DNA of 64,000 nt, taken from the NCBI GenBank assembly GCA_022842845.1, contig JALHOT010000013.1:27106-91105 (forward strand), in the 5' to 3' direction. The stretch's first letter is position 1. Each line of letters begins with the position of its first letter. A program made the position numbers and the translations under genes. The DNA is from Cyclobacteriaceae bacterium (lineage in GTDB: Bacteria; Bacteroidota; Bacteroidia; Cytophagales; Cyclobacteriaceae). Shown piece by piece: positions 53,228 through 61,620 of the stretch. The notes under the pieces were generated by a model. It worked only from the letters and a program-made list of their open reading frames with translations. It was not told the origin of the DNA and did no database searches.

Positions 53228-55774
53228 ATGTCGAAAAACTTAGTAATTGTTGAGTCTCCTGCGAAAGCAAAAACCATTGAAGGATATTTGGGAAAGGACT
53301 ATAAAGTAGCCTCCAGCATGGGACACATCCGTGACTTACCAAAAGGAGGAGACGCTATAGATATAGAGAATGGCTACGAGCCTACTTATGAAATAAGTCC
53401 TGATAAAAAGGATATTATATCAAAACTAAAGAAGCTGGCTGAAGATGCAGAGATGGTTTACCTGGCAAGCGATGAGGACCGCGAGGGAGAGGCCATATCA
53501 TGGCATTTAAAAGAGGCCCTGGATCTTAATGATAAAAAGACCAGACGCATTGTCTTTACAGAAATTACCAAGAAAGCCATTTTGAATGCCATACAAACAC
53601 CGCGTGGCATCGATATAGATTTAGTCAATGCACAGCAGGCTAGACGAGTTTTAGATAGATTGGTGGGTTATCAACTATCACCCATTCTATGGAAGAAAAT
53701 TAAAACCGGTTTGTCGGCCGGTCGCGTGCAATCCGTAGCTGTTCGCCTGGTCGTTGAGCGCGAAAGAGAGATTACAGATTTTAAAGTAACATCTTCGTAT
53801 AAGATCAATGGCTATTTTGATCTAGGCAAGGGCAAAACCCTTGTGGCAGAGTTACCTGAAAGATTCAAGGAAGAGAAAGAAGCCTTGGAATTTTTAGAGT
53901 CATGCAAGGGCGCTAAGTTTAGCATCAAAGATTTGCAGACCAAACCCTCCAAGCGTACACCAGCGCCACCTTTTACTACCTCTACTTTACAACAGGAGGC
54001 ATCGCGCAAGCTAGGTTTCTCAGTAACACAGACCATGGTGGTAGCGCAGAAGTTGTATGAGGCAGGTAAGATCAGTTACATGCGTACCGATTCAGTGAAT
54101 CTTTCTGAGGAGGCGTTGGCCAATGCCACGCAACAAATTGTTTCGGCCTATGGAAAGGAATTCGCGCAGCGCAGAACGTATAAAACAAAATCATCAGGTG
54201 CACAAGAAGCACACGAAGCCATACGCCCTACTGATTTCAGTGTAATGGATCCGGGCATGGACAGCGGAGCCAAGCGCTTGTATGAATTGATATGGAAGCG
54301 TGCCATTGCTTCGCAGATGGCCGATGCTGAATTGGAAAAGACAACCGCCTACATCGGTATCTCTACTAATTCAAAAACACTACAAGCACAGGGTGAAGTT
54401 GTTTTGTTTGAAGGATTCCTCAAAGTATACATGGAGTCTGGGGATGATGATGACGAACAAGAAGACAGCAAGGTATTGCCTCCCTTGAAAGTAGGGCAGG
54501 ACTTAGTACTCAATGAGTTGGTGGGCAAGCAAATATTTTCACGCAACCCCCCTCGCTATACAGAAGCAAGCCTGGTAAAAAAACTGGAGGAGTTAGGCAT
54601 TGGTCGCCCTTCTACTTATGCACCTACTATCTCGACTGTACAAAAAAGAGGCTATGTGGTGAAAGAGGCCCGTGAAGGTGTTGAAAGAAAATTCAATGTG
54701 TTTACGCTGGCTAATAATAATTTGACCAAAGCAGTAGATACTGAAATCACCGGGGCAGAAAAGAATAAGCTGTTCCCTACCAACATCGCCATGATTGTGA
54801 ACGACTTCCTGGTTGATCACTTCCCTGATATCACCGATTATTCTTTCACTTCGGAAATCGAAAAAGAGTTTGACGAGATTGCTGAAGGAAAGCTTGATTG
54901 GCGCAGGATGTTGGATAACTTCTATAAGCCATTCCACAAAACTGTTACCAAAACAGAAAAGATTGAGCGATCTGAAGTGGGCAAGAGCCGAGAGCTAGGC
55001 GTTGATCCTAAAACCGGAAAAATGGTTTACGCAAAACTTGGACGCTTTGGAGCCTATGTACAATTAGGCGAAAACCCTGACGACAATGGTGGCGAGAAAC
55101 CAAAGTTTGCCAGCCTCAGACAAGGCCAGTTCCTTGAAAATATTACGCTGGCCGATGCCATGGAACTGTTCAAAATGCCGCGCGAAGTGGCAGCGTTTGA
55201 AGGTAAACCTGTCGTTGTAAATCTCGGACGCTTCGGCCCTTATGTATTGCACGATAAGAAGTTTGTCAGCATTCCAAAAGATGACGATCCATATACCATT
55301 ACAGGTGCCAGGGCAATAGAACTGATCGAATCAAAAAGAGTGGCTGATGCCAATCGACTAATCAAATCCTTTAAGGAAGATGAAGAGATGCAGGTGCTGA
55401 ATGGTCGCTTTGGTCCTTACATTAAAGCAGGCAAGAAGAATGTAAAAATTCCTAAGGGAACAGAGCCTCAATCACTCACCTACGCTGAGTGTAAGGCCTT
55501 AGCCGATGCAACACCTGAAAAGCGTGGACGCTTTGGTAGAAGAGCGCCTGCAACCGCAGTGGATGATAAGAAAGCGCCTGCCAAGAAAAGTGCAGCAAAA
55601 AAGACAAGCACAACAAAAGCACCTGCGGTGAAGAAAGTGGCCAAAGCAGCGCCCAAGAAAACTGCCGCTAAGAAGGTTGCCGTTCAAAAGACAGTCGCCA
55701 AGAAATCGGTAGCTGTAAAAAAGGTGATACCAGCTAAGAAGAAAGCAGCTGTAAAGAAAAAGGCTAAGCGCTGA
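53228..55774 (+). CDS. topA: DNA topoisomerase I
   Basis: The protein has 848 residues. TOPRIM (LVIVESPAKAKTIEGYLG, DEDREGEAISWHL), type IA core RLVGYQLSPILWKKIKTGLSAGRVQSVA, and active-site Tyr in ISYMRTDSVNLS are clear. Instead of Cys4 zinc fingers the C-terminus has three topoisomerase C-terminal repeats (GRFGAYVQLGEN, GRFGPYVLHDKK, GRFGPYIKAGKK), followed by a Lys/Ala-rich basic tail of about 75 residues that should bind DNA. It relaxes negative supercoils. Its stop codon lies within the loop of a 9-bp hairpin. Confidence 0.97.
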   Translation: MSKNLVIVESPAKAKTIEGYLGKDYKVASSMGHIRDLPKGGDAIDIENGYEPTYEISPDKKDIISKLKKLAEDAEMVYLASDEDREGEAISWHLKEALDLNDKKTRRIVFTEITKKAILNAIQTPRGIDIDLVNAQQARRVLDRLVGYQLSPILWKKIKTGLSAGRVQSVAVRLVVEREREITDFKVTSSYKINGYFDLGKGKTLVAELPERFKEEKEALEFLESCKGAKFSIKDLQTKPSKRTPAPPFTTSTLQQEASRKLGFSVTQTMVVAQKLYEAGKISYMRTDSVNLSEEALANATQQIVSAYGKEFAQRRTYKTKSSGAQEAHEAIRPTDFSVMDPGMDSGAKRLYELIWKRAIASQMADAELEKTTAYIGISTNSKTLQAQGEVVLFEGFLKVYMESGDDDDEQEDSKVLPPLKVGQDLVLNELVGKQIFSRNPPRYTEASLVKKLEELGIGRPSTYAPTISTVQKRGYVVKEAREGVERKFNVFTLANNNLTKAVDTEITGAEKNKLFPTNIAMIVNDFLVDHFPDITDYSFTSEIEKEFDEIAEGKLDWRRMLDNFYKPFHKTVTKTEKIERSEVGKSRELGVDPKTGKMVYAKLGRFGAYVQLGENPDDNGGEKPKFASLRQGQFLENITLADAMELFKMPREVAAFEGKPVVVNLGRFGPYVLHDKKFVSIPKDDDPYTITGARAIELIESKRVADANRLIKSFKEDEEMQVLNGRFGPYIKAGKKNVKIPKGTEPQSLTYAECKALADATPEKRGRFGRRAPATAVDDKKAPAKKSAAKKTSTTKAPAVKKVAKAAPKKTAAKKVAVQKTVAKKSVAVKKVIPAKKKAAVKKKAKR

Positions 55775-55786
55775 TAACGCTTAGCC
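55762..55786. terminator. Hairpin spanning the topA stop codon
   Basis: A perfect 9-bp stem GGCTAAGCG/CGCTTAGCC encloses loop CTGATAA, which contains the topA TGA. No T-tract is present. It lies between convergent topA and serA-type genes and may block transcription from both sides. Confidence 0.6.
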
Positions 55787-55804
55787 CAACACTTTAGATT
55801 GAAC

Positions 55805-57697
55805 TTAGTAAAGTACCCTGAACTTAATGGTGTTTTCTATGGCTCTCAGTTCTTTGATTACCTCTTTATTGTACTCCTTATTGATATCGGTAATTACATA
55901 ACCGATTTGCTCATTTGTTTTCAGGTATTGGCCAACGATATTGATTTCATGCTGCGCGAGCACTTGGTTAATCTTGGCGAGTATACCGGGTACATTGTTG
56001 TGGATGTGAATCAAGCGGTGAGCATTCTCCAGCGTGGGTAAAGTCAGATTGGGGAAGTTAACACTGTTGCTGGTGCTACCGGTGTTGATGTAGTCCATGA
56101 ACTTGGCGGGCACAAATTGCCCTATGTTTTCTTGCGCTTCCAGGGTAGAACCTCCAATATGGGGGGTAAGAATGGTGTTGGGTAAGTCTCTTAATTCGGA
56201 AACAAATTCTTCATCATTACTCACAGGCTCATAAGGAAAAACATCTACGCTGCAGCCTGCTATTTTTCTGCTTAAAATGTTTTCACGCAGGGCTTTGATA
56301 TCAACTACATGTCCGCGGCTTAAATTCATGAAAATGACTCCTGGTTTCATCCAGGAAAACTCACGTTCACTGATAAGATTGGTGTTGCTTTCGCGTCCAT
56401 CTACATGCAAAGAAACTACGTCAGCTTGTTCCAGAAGTTCTTTTAGCGATTTGAGTTTAGTAGCGTTACCTAAAGCAAGTTTCTCTTCTCTGTCATAGTA
56501 CAACACCTTCATGCCCAGCGATTCTGCCAGCACAGAAAGTTGTGCTCCTATGTTGCCGTAGCCTATCAAACCTAATTTCTTACCTCTTACTTCATAGCTG
56601 CCCTTGGCAGATTTATCCCAAATGCCTTTGTGCATTTTAGTGGATTTATCCGGTATGCCGCGAATGAGCATGATCATTTCTGCAATGGCCAATTCTACCA
56701 CTGATCGGGTATTACTGAAAGGAGCATTGAAAACAGCGATGCCTTTTTTGGTAGCAGCTTTTAAATCTATTTGGTTTGTGCCAATACAAAAGGCACCAAT
56801 GGCCATTAAGCGATTGGCATGTTCCAGCACTTTAGCGCTTACATGTGTTTTAGAGCGAATACCTAATACCGAAACGTTTTTAATTCGTTCACACAATTCT
56901 TCTTCCGTCATGGCGGCATGGTAGGTTTCTACATTAAAACCTTCCGCGCGCATGAGTTCTATAGCGATGGGATGCACATTTTCTAATAACAGTACGTTGA
57001 TTCTGTTTTTAGGGTAGGAGATAGCAGTGTTGAGTTTATTTAAATATAGAAACTCATCGAAGCTTGGTGTTACATGGTCTGCACCGCTTAACACGCGCTC
57101 GCGCTCCACATTTTCGGTGAAAGCAAAAAATTTGTTAGCAAGTCCTGCGTGCTTGATTTCATAGTCTGTATAACCATCTCCAATCACATATACATCGCCC
57201 GGTAGATTGAGTCTTTTGAGTTGCTCAACCTTGCCATTGTTAGCCGAAAGCGGATTGTCTTTGTCAAAGCCAATCACATTGCCTGCTTCATCAAACTGGA
57301 AGCGATTGGCTAAAATATTTTCTGGTTTAATGCCAAACTCCGTTACAACAGGATCGATGAAGGCATGGAAGCCATTGGAGATGATATACACATGATCCGC
57401 ATATTCTTGAAAAAACTCCTTATTCCTTTTAAAGGATTCAGACACGAGTCCTCGTAATATGTTGACAAGTTGTTCAAGATGTCTTCTGTTGGGTTGCAGC
57501 AAAGCAATTCTGTGTTCGAGGGATTCTCTAAAGGATAGTGATCCATCCATGCCCTGGTTGGTGATGGCGATGATTTGTTTTTTACGTTCCTCGAGGTCAG
57601 GAAAATCCTTTAAGGAAATATCCGCCAGTACATCAAAGGCTTCTACTTTTGTAAATGTGCTATCGAAATCGATTACGAAATACTTATTTGGCTTCAT
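55805..57697 (-). CDS. SerB-like phosphatase fused to D-3-phosphoglycerate dehydrogenase (SerA)
   Basis: The protein has 630 residues from ATG 57697 (MKPNKYFVIDFDSTFTK); 13 further upstream codons are unlikely. Residues 1-215 are a HAD-IB phosphatase: motif I VIDFDSTFTK, IISNGFHAFIDP, and GDGYTDYEIKHAG. Residues about 230-550 are a SerA-type dehydrogenase: SVVELAIAEMIMLIRGIPDKS, GYGNIGAQLSVLAESLGM (NAD-binding Rossmann), LHVDGRESNTNLI and TPHIGGSTLEAQENIG with catalytic His. An ACT domain (HIHNNVPGILAKINQVL) ends the chain and probably senses serine. The fusion would carry steps one and three of serine synthesis; serC is not in the window. Confidence 0.92.
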   Translation of the reverse strand: MKPNKYFVIDFDSTFTKVEAFDVLADISLKDFPDLEERKKQIIAITNQGMDGSLSFRESLEHRIALLQPNRRHLEQLVNILRGLVSESFKRNKEFFQEYADHVYIISNGFHAFIDPVVTEFGIKPENILANRFQFDEAGNVIGFDKDNPLSANNGKVEQLKRLNLPGDVYVIGDGYTDYEIKHAGLANKFFAFTENVERERVLSGADHVTPSFDEFLYLNKLNTAISYPKNRINVLLLENVHPIAIELMRAEGFNVETYHAAMTEEELCERIKNVSVLGIRSKTHVSAKVLEHANRLMAIGAFCIGTNQIDLKAATKKGIAVFNAPFSNTRSVVELAIAEMIMLIRGIPDKSTKMHKGIWDKSAKGSYEVRGKKLGLIGYGNIGAQLSVLAESLGMKVLYYDREEKLALGNATKLKSLKELLEQADVVSLHVDGRESNTNLISEREFSWMKPGVIFMNLSRGHVVDIKALRENILSRKIAGCSVDVFPYEPVSNDEEFVSELRDLPNTILTPHIGGSTLEAQENIGQFVPAKFMDYINTGSTSNSVNFPNLTLPTLENAHRLIHIHNNVPGILAKINQVLAQHEINIVGQYLKTNEQIGYVITDINKEYNKEVIKELRAIENTIKFRVLY

Positions 57698-57801
57698 GGC
57701 TAGTGTAAGCCGAAAGTAAATAAACTCGTTGCGCATTAGCGAATTCTCATCACTATTTTTCTGGGCTAATTAATGCTAATGCTTGTTAGCTTTTGACCAG
57801 A

Positions 57802-58239
57802 TTACAGTAATGACTTATGCATACAAATAGCAGAAGCAGGGCAGGTGCTTTTAAATTCTGTTGACTGCAAGATTTGTGTTGGTGCTACACTACGATTGAC
57901 AATAGCAAAGCCCCTTTGTTCGAAAAATCTTTGGGCTGTTTCTGTTAGTAGGTATATTGACTTTAGTTGTCGATGGCGTGCCTCGTTTAGCAGCTCAAGA
58001 ACAACTTGGTGTCCAATCATTTGTCCACGGTATTTTCCGTCTACAGCGATGGATCGTAATAGAGCACAGTTCCCGTATAATTCAAGACCTCCTGATGCTA
58101 CTATCTGCCCTTCATCGTTTTGATAAATTAAGTAGTAACTATCACTCAGTGATACATCTTGAAAAGGCAGTTTGTTTTCTTGCAGGAACACTTTGAGCTT
58201 ATCAAGATGTACAGGCTCTTGGATTATACGGGAATGCAT
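57802..58239 (-). CDS. arsN2: ArsN2-like GNAT acetyltransferase
   Basis: The protein has 145 residues with GNAT motifs: beta-bulge GLELYGNCALLRSIAVDGKYRGQMIGHQVVLELLNEARHR and YLLTETAQRFFEQRGFAIVNR. The last part (VAPTQILQSTEFKSTCPASAICM) with its CPASAICM ending is typical of ArsN2 proteins found in arsenic operons. It follows arsM after 9 bp. ArsN2-type enzymes are linked to arsenic or organoarsenical resistance; the substrate is not proven for this branch. Confidence 0.88.
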   Translation of the reverse strand: MHSRIIQEPVHLDKLKVFLQENKLPFQDVSLSDSYYLIYQNDEGQIVASGGLELYGNCALLRSIAVDGKYRGQMIGHQVVLELLNEARHRQLKSIYLLTETAQRFFEQRGFAIVNRSVAPTQILQSTEFKSTCPASAICMHKSLL

Positions 58240-58248
58240 AGGATAAAT

Positions 58249-59097
58249 TTAGCAACAACCTGAACCGGGTGCACATTTTTCCGCCAGTGGTTTTTCTGCG
58301 TATACAGTGATGCTGTAAATACCCATGGAGCCTGCTTTATATTGATTAAACTCTTCGGTATTTAAGTAGTTAACTAAGATTTCATCAGGGATCACAATCT
58401 TTTTCTCCTTTTGAATTTGTAGATTCACAAAGCCAGCATCTTTAATCGTGAGCAGATAATCGGCTTCTTGTATAGCGCCCGATACACAGCCTGCATACAT
58501 TTCAGCATTCTTACGCAAGCCTTCTGGAAGTTCGCCTCGTAACACTATATCAGAAATGCTAAAGTGCCCACCTGGTTTTAAAATGCGATACGTTTCAGTA
58601 AAGGCTTTTACTTTGTCGGGAACGAGGTTCATTACACAATTGCTCACTACAACATCTGCTACATTGGCTGACAAAGGCATTTTCTCAATATCGCCTTGCC
58701 TGAATTCTACATTGTTGTAGCCAAGCTTATCTGCATTGATGCGGGCTTTTTCAATCATCTTCTCAGTAAAATCTATACCAATGACCTTGCCCTTTTCACC
58801 AACAACGGCACGTGCTACAAATGCATCGTTACCTGCCCCTGAACCAAGATCAACCACGGTATCACCTGCTTTCATGTGTGCATGTTCAGTTGGGAGTCCA
58901 CATCCAAGGCCCAAATCAGCATCGGCTGCATAGCCTTTGAGTTGGGTGTAATCATCTGCCATAATAGTGTAGTCCATCGTACCACAGCAAGAGGAGGTAG
59001 CTCCGCAGCAAGAAGAGGCATTTACTTCGCGATCCTGCTCTGCGATTTCACTGTACTTTTCTTTTACAATTTTCTTAAGTTCTTCAGCTGTTTCCAT
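58249..59097 (-). CDS. arsM: Arsenite S-adenosylmethionine methyltransferase
   Basis: The protein has 282 residues. A Cys-rich N-terminus (ASSCCGATSSCCG) precedes SAM motif I VVDLGSGAGNDAFVARAVVG and the ArsM conserved Cys in SNCVMNLVPDK and YAGCVSGAIQEADYL. The chain ends in APGSGCC. ArsM methylates As(III) to volatile or less toxic products. A near-perfect ArsR operator palindrome lies 23 bp upstream of its ATG; arsN2 follows after 9 bp. Confidence 0.95.
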   Translation of the reverse strand: METAEELKKIVKEKYSEIAEQDREVNASSCCGATSSCCGTMDYTIMADDYTQLKGYAADADLGLGCGLPTEHAHMKAGDTVVDLGSGAGNDAFVARAVVGEKGKVIGIDFTEKMIEKARINADKLGYNNVEFRQGDIEKMPLSANVADVVVSNCVMNLVPDKVKAFTETYRILKPGGHFSISDIVLRGELPEGLRKNAEMYAGCVSGAIQEADYLLTIKDAGFVNLQIQKEKKIVIPDEILVNYLNTEEFNQYKAGSMGIYSITVYAEKPLAEKCAPGSGCC

Positions 59098-59120
59098 GAC
59101 TTTAAATTTTGGCTATGTAT

Positions 59121-59138
59121 AATCGTAATATTGCGATT
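59121..59138 (-). promoter_or_regulatory. ArsR operator upstream of arsM
   Basis: AATCGTAATATTGCGATT is an 18-bp palindrome with a single mismatched pair, between arsR and arsM. It shares 14 of 18 positions with a second site upstream of arsR. Confidence 0.75.
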
Positions 59139-59155
59139 GACTTGGTTAAAAATTT

Positions 59156-59482
59156 TTAACAGCAATTACCTGACTGATAGCTATCAAATAGGTTATTAAC
59201 AAAAGCTTTGGCCTTTATCCAGGCTTTTTCATCGATACAATAGCATACACTGGGTCCTTCGATGTCACCTTTAATGAGACCAGCGTTTTTAAGTTCTTTT
59301 AAATGTTGTGAAACGGTTGATTGCGATAGCGGAAGTTCGTCTACAATGTCTCCACAGACGCAGGCTTTTCGTTCCACCAGAAATTGAAGAATAGCTATGC
59401 GGGCAGGATGGCCCAAGGCCTTGGCAAGGGCAGCCAGCTCATTTTGCGCTTTTGTAAATCCTTCAGTTTTGCTAAGTCCCAT
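59156..59482 (-). CDS. arsR: ArsR/SmtB-family arsenic-responsive repressor
   Basis: The protein has 108 residues. The winged helix ([46 protein letters not shown]) carries the CVCG As(III)-binding motif near the DNA-recognition helix, and a further Cys pair sits at the C-terminus (GNCC) together with CYC in the wing. It should release DNA when arsenite binds. Operators are visible upstream of its own gene and upstream of arsM, so it likely represses both. Confidence 0.95.
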   Translation of the reverse strand: MGLSKTEGFTKAQNELAALAKALGHPARIAILQFLVERKACVCGDIVDELPLSQSTVSQHLKELKNAGLIKGDIEGPSVCYCIDEKAWIKAKAFVNNLFDSYQSGNCC

Positions 59483-59491
59483 GCCTCTATT

Positions 59492-59509
59492 AATCGTAAA
59501 ATAACGATA
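59492..59509 (-). promoter_or_regulatory. ArsR operator upstream of arsR
   Basis: AATCGTAAAATAACGATA matches the arsM site at 14 of 18 positions and begins 10 bp before the arsR ATG. Confidence 0.65.
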
Positions 59510-59524
59510 AAGGTTTCATTAAAT

Positions 59525-59557
59525 AAGAAAACCATCCTGGTTGGGGATGGTTTTCTT
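59525..59557 (-). terminator. Terminator after the transketolase half gene
   Basis: A perfect 13-bp stem (59525-59537/59545-59557) with a 7-nt loop contains a T-run in its 3' arm on either strand. It separates the transketolase gene from the ars operon. Confidence 0.8.
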
Positions 59558-59574
59558 ACTTAAGTATTTGATTA

Positions 59575-60531
59575 TCAAATCTTTCTTTTTAAAACTTTTT
59601 CTGCGGCTGCCACAATGTTTTCGGGACCTAATCCATACTTCTTGAGTAATTGGGCTGGGGTTCCGCTTTCTCCGAAGGAATCATTTACGGCAATCATTTC
59701 AATAGGGGTAGGACGGAACCTGGCCAATACCTGGGCTACGCTATCGCCTAAGCCACCATTGATCTGGTGTTCTTCGCAAGTAACAACACACCTGGTTTTT
59801 TCAGCTGATGCCAGGATCGCTTCTACATCTAATGGCTTGATGGTGTGGATATTGATAACCTCGGCACTGATACCTTTTTCTGCCAAAGCAGCTTCTGCCT
59901 CAATGGCGTTCCAAACCAAATGCCCTGTGGCAAAAATGGTCACATCCTTGCCTTCAATTAGTTTGTCGGCTTTACCGATAACAAAAGGCCTGTCGGTTGC
60001 CATAAACATTGGCCAGCTTGGGCGACCGAAGCGCAAATAGGCGGGACCTTCATGCTTGCCTAAAGCAATGGTTGCTGCTTTTGTCTGATTATAGTCACAA
60101 GGAACAATCACTGTCATGCCTGGCAACATCTTCATCATACCGATGTCTTCCAGAATTTGGTGGGTTGCGCCATCTTCTCCTAAAGTAAGACCAGCATGGG
60201 AAGCGCAGATTTTTACGTTTTTATGGGAATAGGCAACTGATTGACGGATCTGATCATAGACTCTGCCAGTTGAGAAGTTGGCAAAAGTTCCTGTAAAGGG
60301 AATTTTACCCCCGATGGTCATGCCTGCAGCCAAACCGATCATATTGGCCTCGGCAATGCCAACCTGAAAAAAGCGATCAGGAAACTCCTTTTTAAAAGCA
60401 TCCATTTTCAAAGACCCGGTAAGGTCAGCGCAAAGCCCTACTACGTTAGGATTCTGTTTGCCTAGTTCTAAAAGCCCGGCACCAAAGCCTGAGCGCGTGT
60501 CTTTTTTTTCGGTAAAGGTGAACTTTGTCAT
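59575..60531 (-). CDS. Transketolase C-terminal subunit (split transketolase)
   Basis: The protein has 318 residues covering only the pyrimidine-binding and C-terminal domains of transketolase. GLAAGMTIGGKIPFTGTFANFSTGRVYDQIRQSVAYSHKNVKICASHAGLTLGEDGATHQ is the PYR-domain block with the catalytic Glu region; C-terminal CEEHQINGGLGDSVAQVL is also typical. It needs the separate N-terminal ThDP/PP subunit, which is not next to it. It works in the pentose phosphate pathway. Confidence 0.93.
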   Translation of the reverse strand: MTKFTFTEKKDTRSGFGAGLLELGKQNPNVVGLCADLTGSLKMDAFKKEFPDRFFQVGIAEANMIGLAAGMTIGGKIPFTGTFANFSTGRVYDQIRQSVAYSHKNVKICASHAGLTLGEDGATHQILEDIGMMKMLPGMTVIVPCDYNQTKAATIALGKHEGPAYLRFGRPSWPMFMATDRPFVIGKADKLIEGKDVTIFATGHLVWNAIEAEAALAEKGISAEVINIHTIKPLDVEAILASAEKTRCVVTCEEHQINGGLGDSVAQVLARFRPTPIEMIAVNDSFGESGTPAQLLKKYGLGPENIVAAAEKVLKRKI

Positions 60532-60685
60532 GGAGCTGAATTAATGCTGCGCGAAAGTCGCAAAAAATATCCCCTCACCCAAAGGGTGTTAAAATTTTGT
60601 TAAAGACGGTATTTCAGCTGTTCAGGGAGAACACTTTTGGGGGGAGTCCGTAAATGCCAACAGTTCAATCTTAATCAAATTCGGT

Positions 60686-60781
60686 ATGACAGGCTCCATG
60701 TCTAAAAATAATAAACGCATGCTTCTTTGGTTCCTTATCGGCATATTGATTGCCCTGCTTCCATGGTTTGTGATAGCTTGA
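60686..60781 (+). CDS. Small single-helix membrane protein (31 residues)
   Basis: ATG 60686 opens a reading frame of 31 codons ending at TGA 60781 (ATG 60698 would give 27). The chain begins MTGSMSKNNKRM, with positive charges, followed by a single hydrophobic segment LLWFLIGILIALLPWFVIA that ends at the C-terminus. The charge pattern predicts an N-in transmembrane peptide. I know no named family. Its own promoter is not obvious. Small size leaves a risk that it is a chance ORF. Confidence 0.45.
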   Translation: MTGSMSKNNKRMLLWFLIGILIALLPWFVIA

Positions 60782-60846
60782 GCCTGCTATTTCATTTCAG
60801 GGCATAAGTTCGGTTGCCTTAACCATTTGAGATTTAGCCCATACGG

Positions 60847-60876
60847 TTTGATTTTTAATCAGGCCTGCTATCTTTG
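60847..60876 (+). promoter_or_regulatory. Promoter of the OmpH-like gene (TTTG-N18-TATCTTTG)
   Basis: TTTG at 60847-60850 and TATCTTTG at 60869-60876 are separated by 18 bp, a textbook Bacteroidota promoter. The transcript would begin a few bases further on, so translation must start after it, at ATG 60895. Confidence 0.8.
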
Positions 60877-60894
60877 CGCGCTAAATTACAATTC

Positions 60895-61518
60895 ATGAAG
60901 AACGTATCGCTGGCGCTCAATGCTGTTTTACTGGTTGCAGTGGCCATTCTCTATTATTTACACTTTTCAGGTCCTTCCTCAGCTGGGGTTGGTGGCAACG
61001 GTGGTGTTTTATTGCAGGACGCTAAGATTGCTTACATCAATTCAGACAGTGTTTTGAAGTATTACGAATATTTAACTGTTAACCGTAAAGACCTTGAAAC
61101 CAGAGGTATGCAAATGGAACAGGACTTCAGAAACAGAGCACAGAGTTTGCAAAACGATGTAGCTACTTACCAGCGCACTGTTAACAACATGACCTTTGGA
61201 CAAGCGAAAGCAGCCGAAGAAGAATTGACTAAAAAACAACAAAATCTTCAGCTTTACCAACAGAGCCTGTCACAGCAGCTTGCCCTGGAAGAAGGTAAGT
61301 TGAACAAAGAATTGTACGACAGAATCACTACTTTTTTGAAAGATTACGCCAGCCAAAACAACCTGCAGGTGGTATTAAAGTATGATCCTACCAGTGATGT
61401 ACTTTTTGGCGGTGAGACATTAGACATTACCAAACAAGTTATTGAAGGCTTGAACCAGTCATATAAAAACGAGAAGGCAGGTGTAAAATCACCAGCAGAC
61501 TCAACAAAATCTAAGTAG
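60895..61518 (+). CDS. OmpH/Skp-like periplasmic chaperone
   Basis: The protein has 207 residues from ATG 60895; an earlier in-frame ATG at 60874 lies within the -7 box and cannot be used. MKNVSLALNAVLLVAVAILYYLHF is an N-terminal anchor or signal. A Gly-rich linker and a domain of OmpH type (KIAYINSDSVLKYYEYLTVNRKDLE) with a long coiled coil, rich in Gln, follow, then the YDRITTFLKDYASQNNLQVVLKYDPTSDVLFGG segment typical of Skp. It should hold unfolded outer-membrane proteins in the periplasm. Terminator just downstream. Confidence 0.9.
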   Translation: MKNVSLALNAVLLVAVAILYYLHFSGPSSAGVGGNGGVLLQDAKIAYINSDSVLKYYEYLTVNRKDLETRGMQMEQDFRNRAQSLQNDVATYQRTVNNMTFGQAKAAEEELTKKQQNLQLYQQSLSQQLALEEGKLNKELYDRITTFLKDYASQNNLQVVLKYDPTSDVLFGGETLDITKQVIEGLNQSYKNEKAGVKSPADSTKSK

Positions 61519-61537
61519 GCATTACCTCAAGAAAAAC

Positions 61538-61566
61538 AAAGGCCGGCAAAAAATGCCGGTCTTTTT
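61538..61566 (+). terminator. Terminator after the OmpH-like gene
   Basis: Stem AAGGCCGGCA/TGCCGGTCTT with a 5-nt loop is followed by a T-run. Confidence 0.85.
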
Positions 61567-61620
61567 GTTTTTAAGCACTAGCTTTAACTATATTTAAATT
61601 ACCAAAAAAGATACCCTATC

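Larger units (their letters stand above)
60532..60894. other. 363-bp region between transketolase half and the OmpH-like gene
   Basis: It contains the 31-codon ORF at 60686-60781 and the OmpH-like promoter at 60847-60876. The first 150 bp hold no recognisable gene; a CCCTCACCC/GGGTG-like inverted motif near 60570-60590 might form a weak hairpin. Confidence 0.5.

Noticed and set aside
55550..55774. Lys/Ala-rich repeats at the 3' end of topA suspected as frameshift or assembly artefact
   Set aside because: Basic tails of this kind are normal in Bacteroidota topoisomerase I; the frame stays open to a clean stop.
59615..60040. 141-codon frame antisense to the transketolase half
   Set aside because: It mirrors a conserved enzyme domain and lacks any recognisable family feature.
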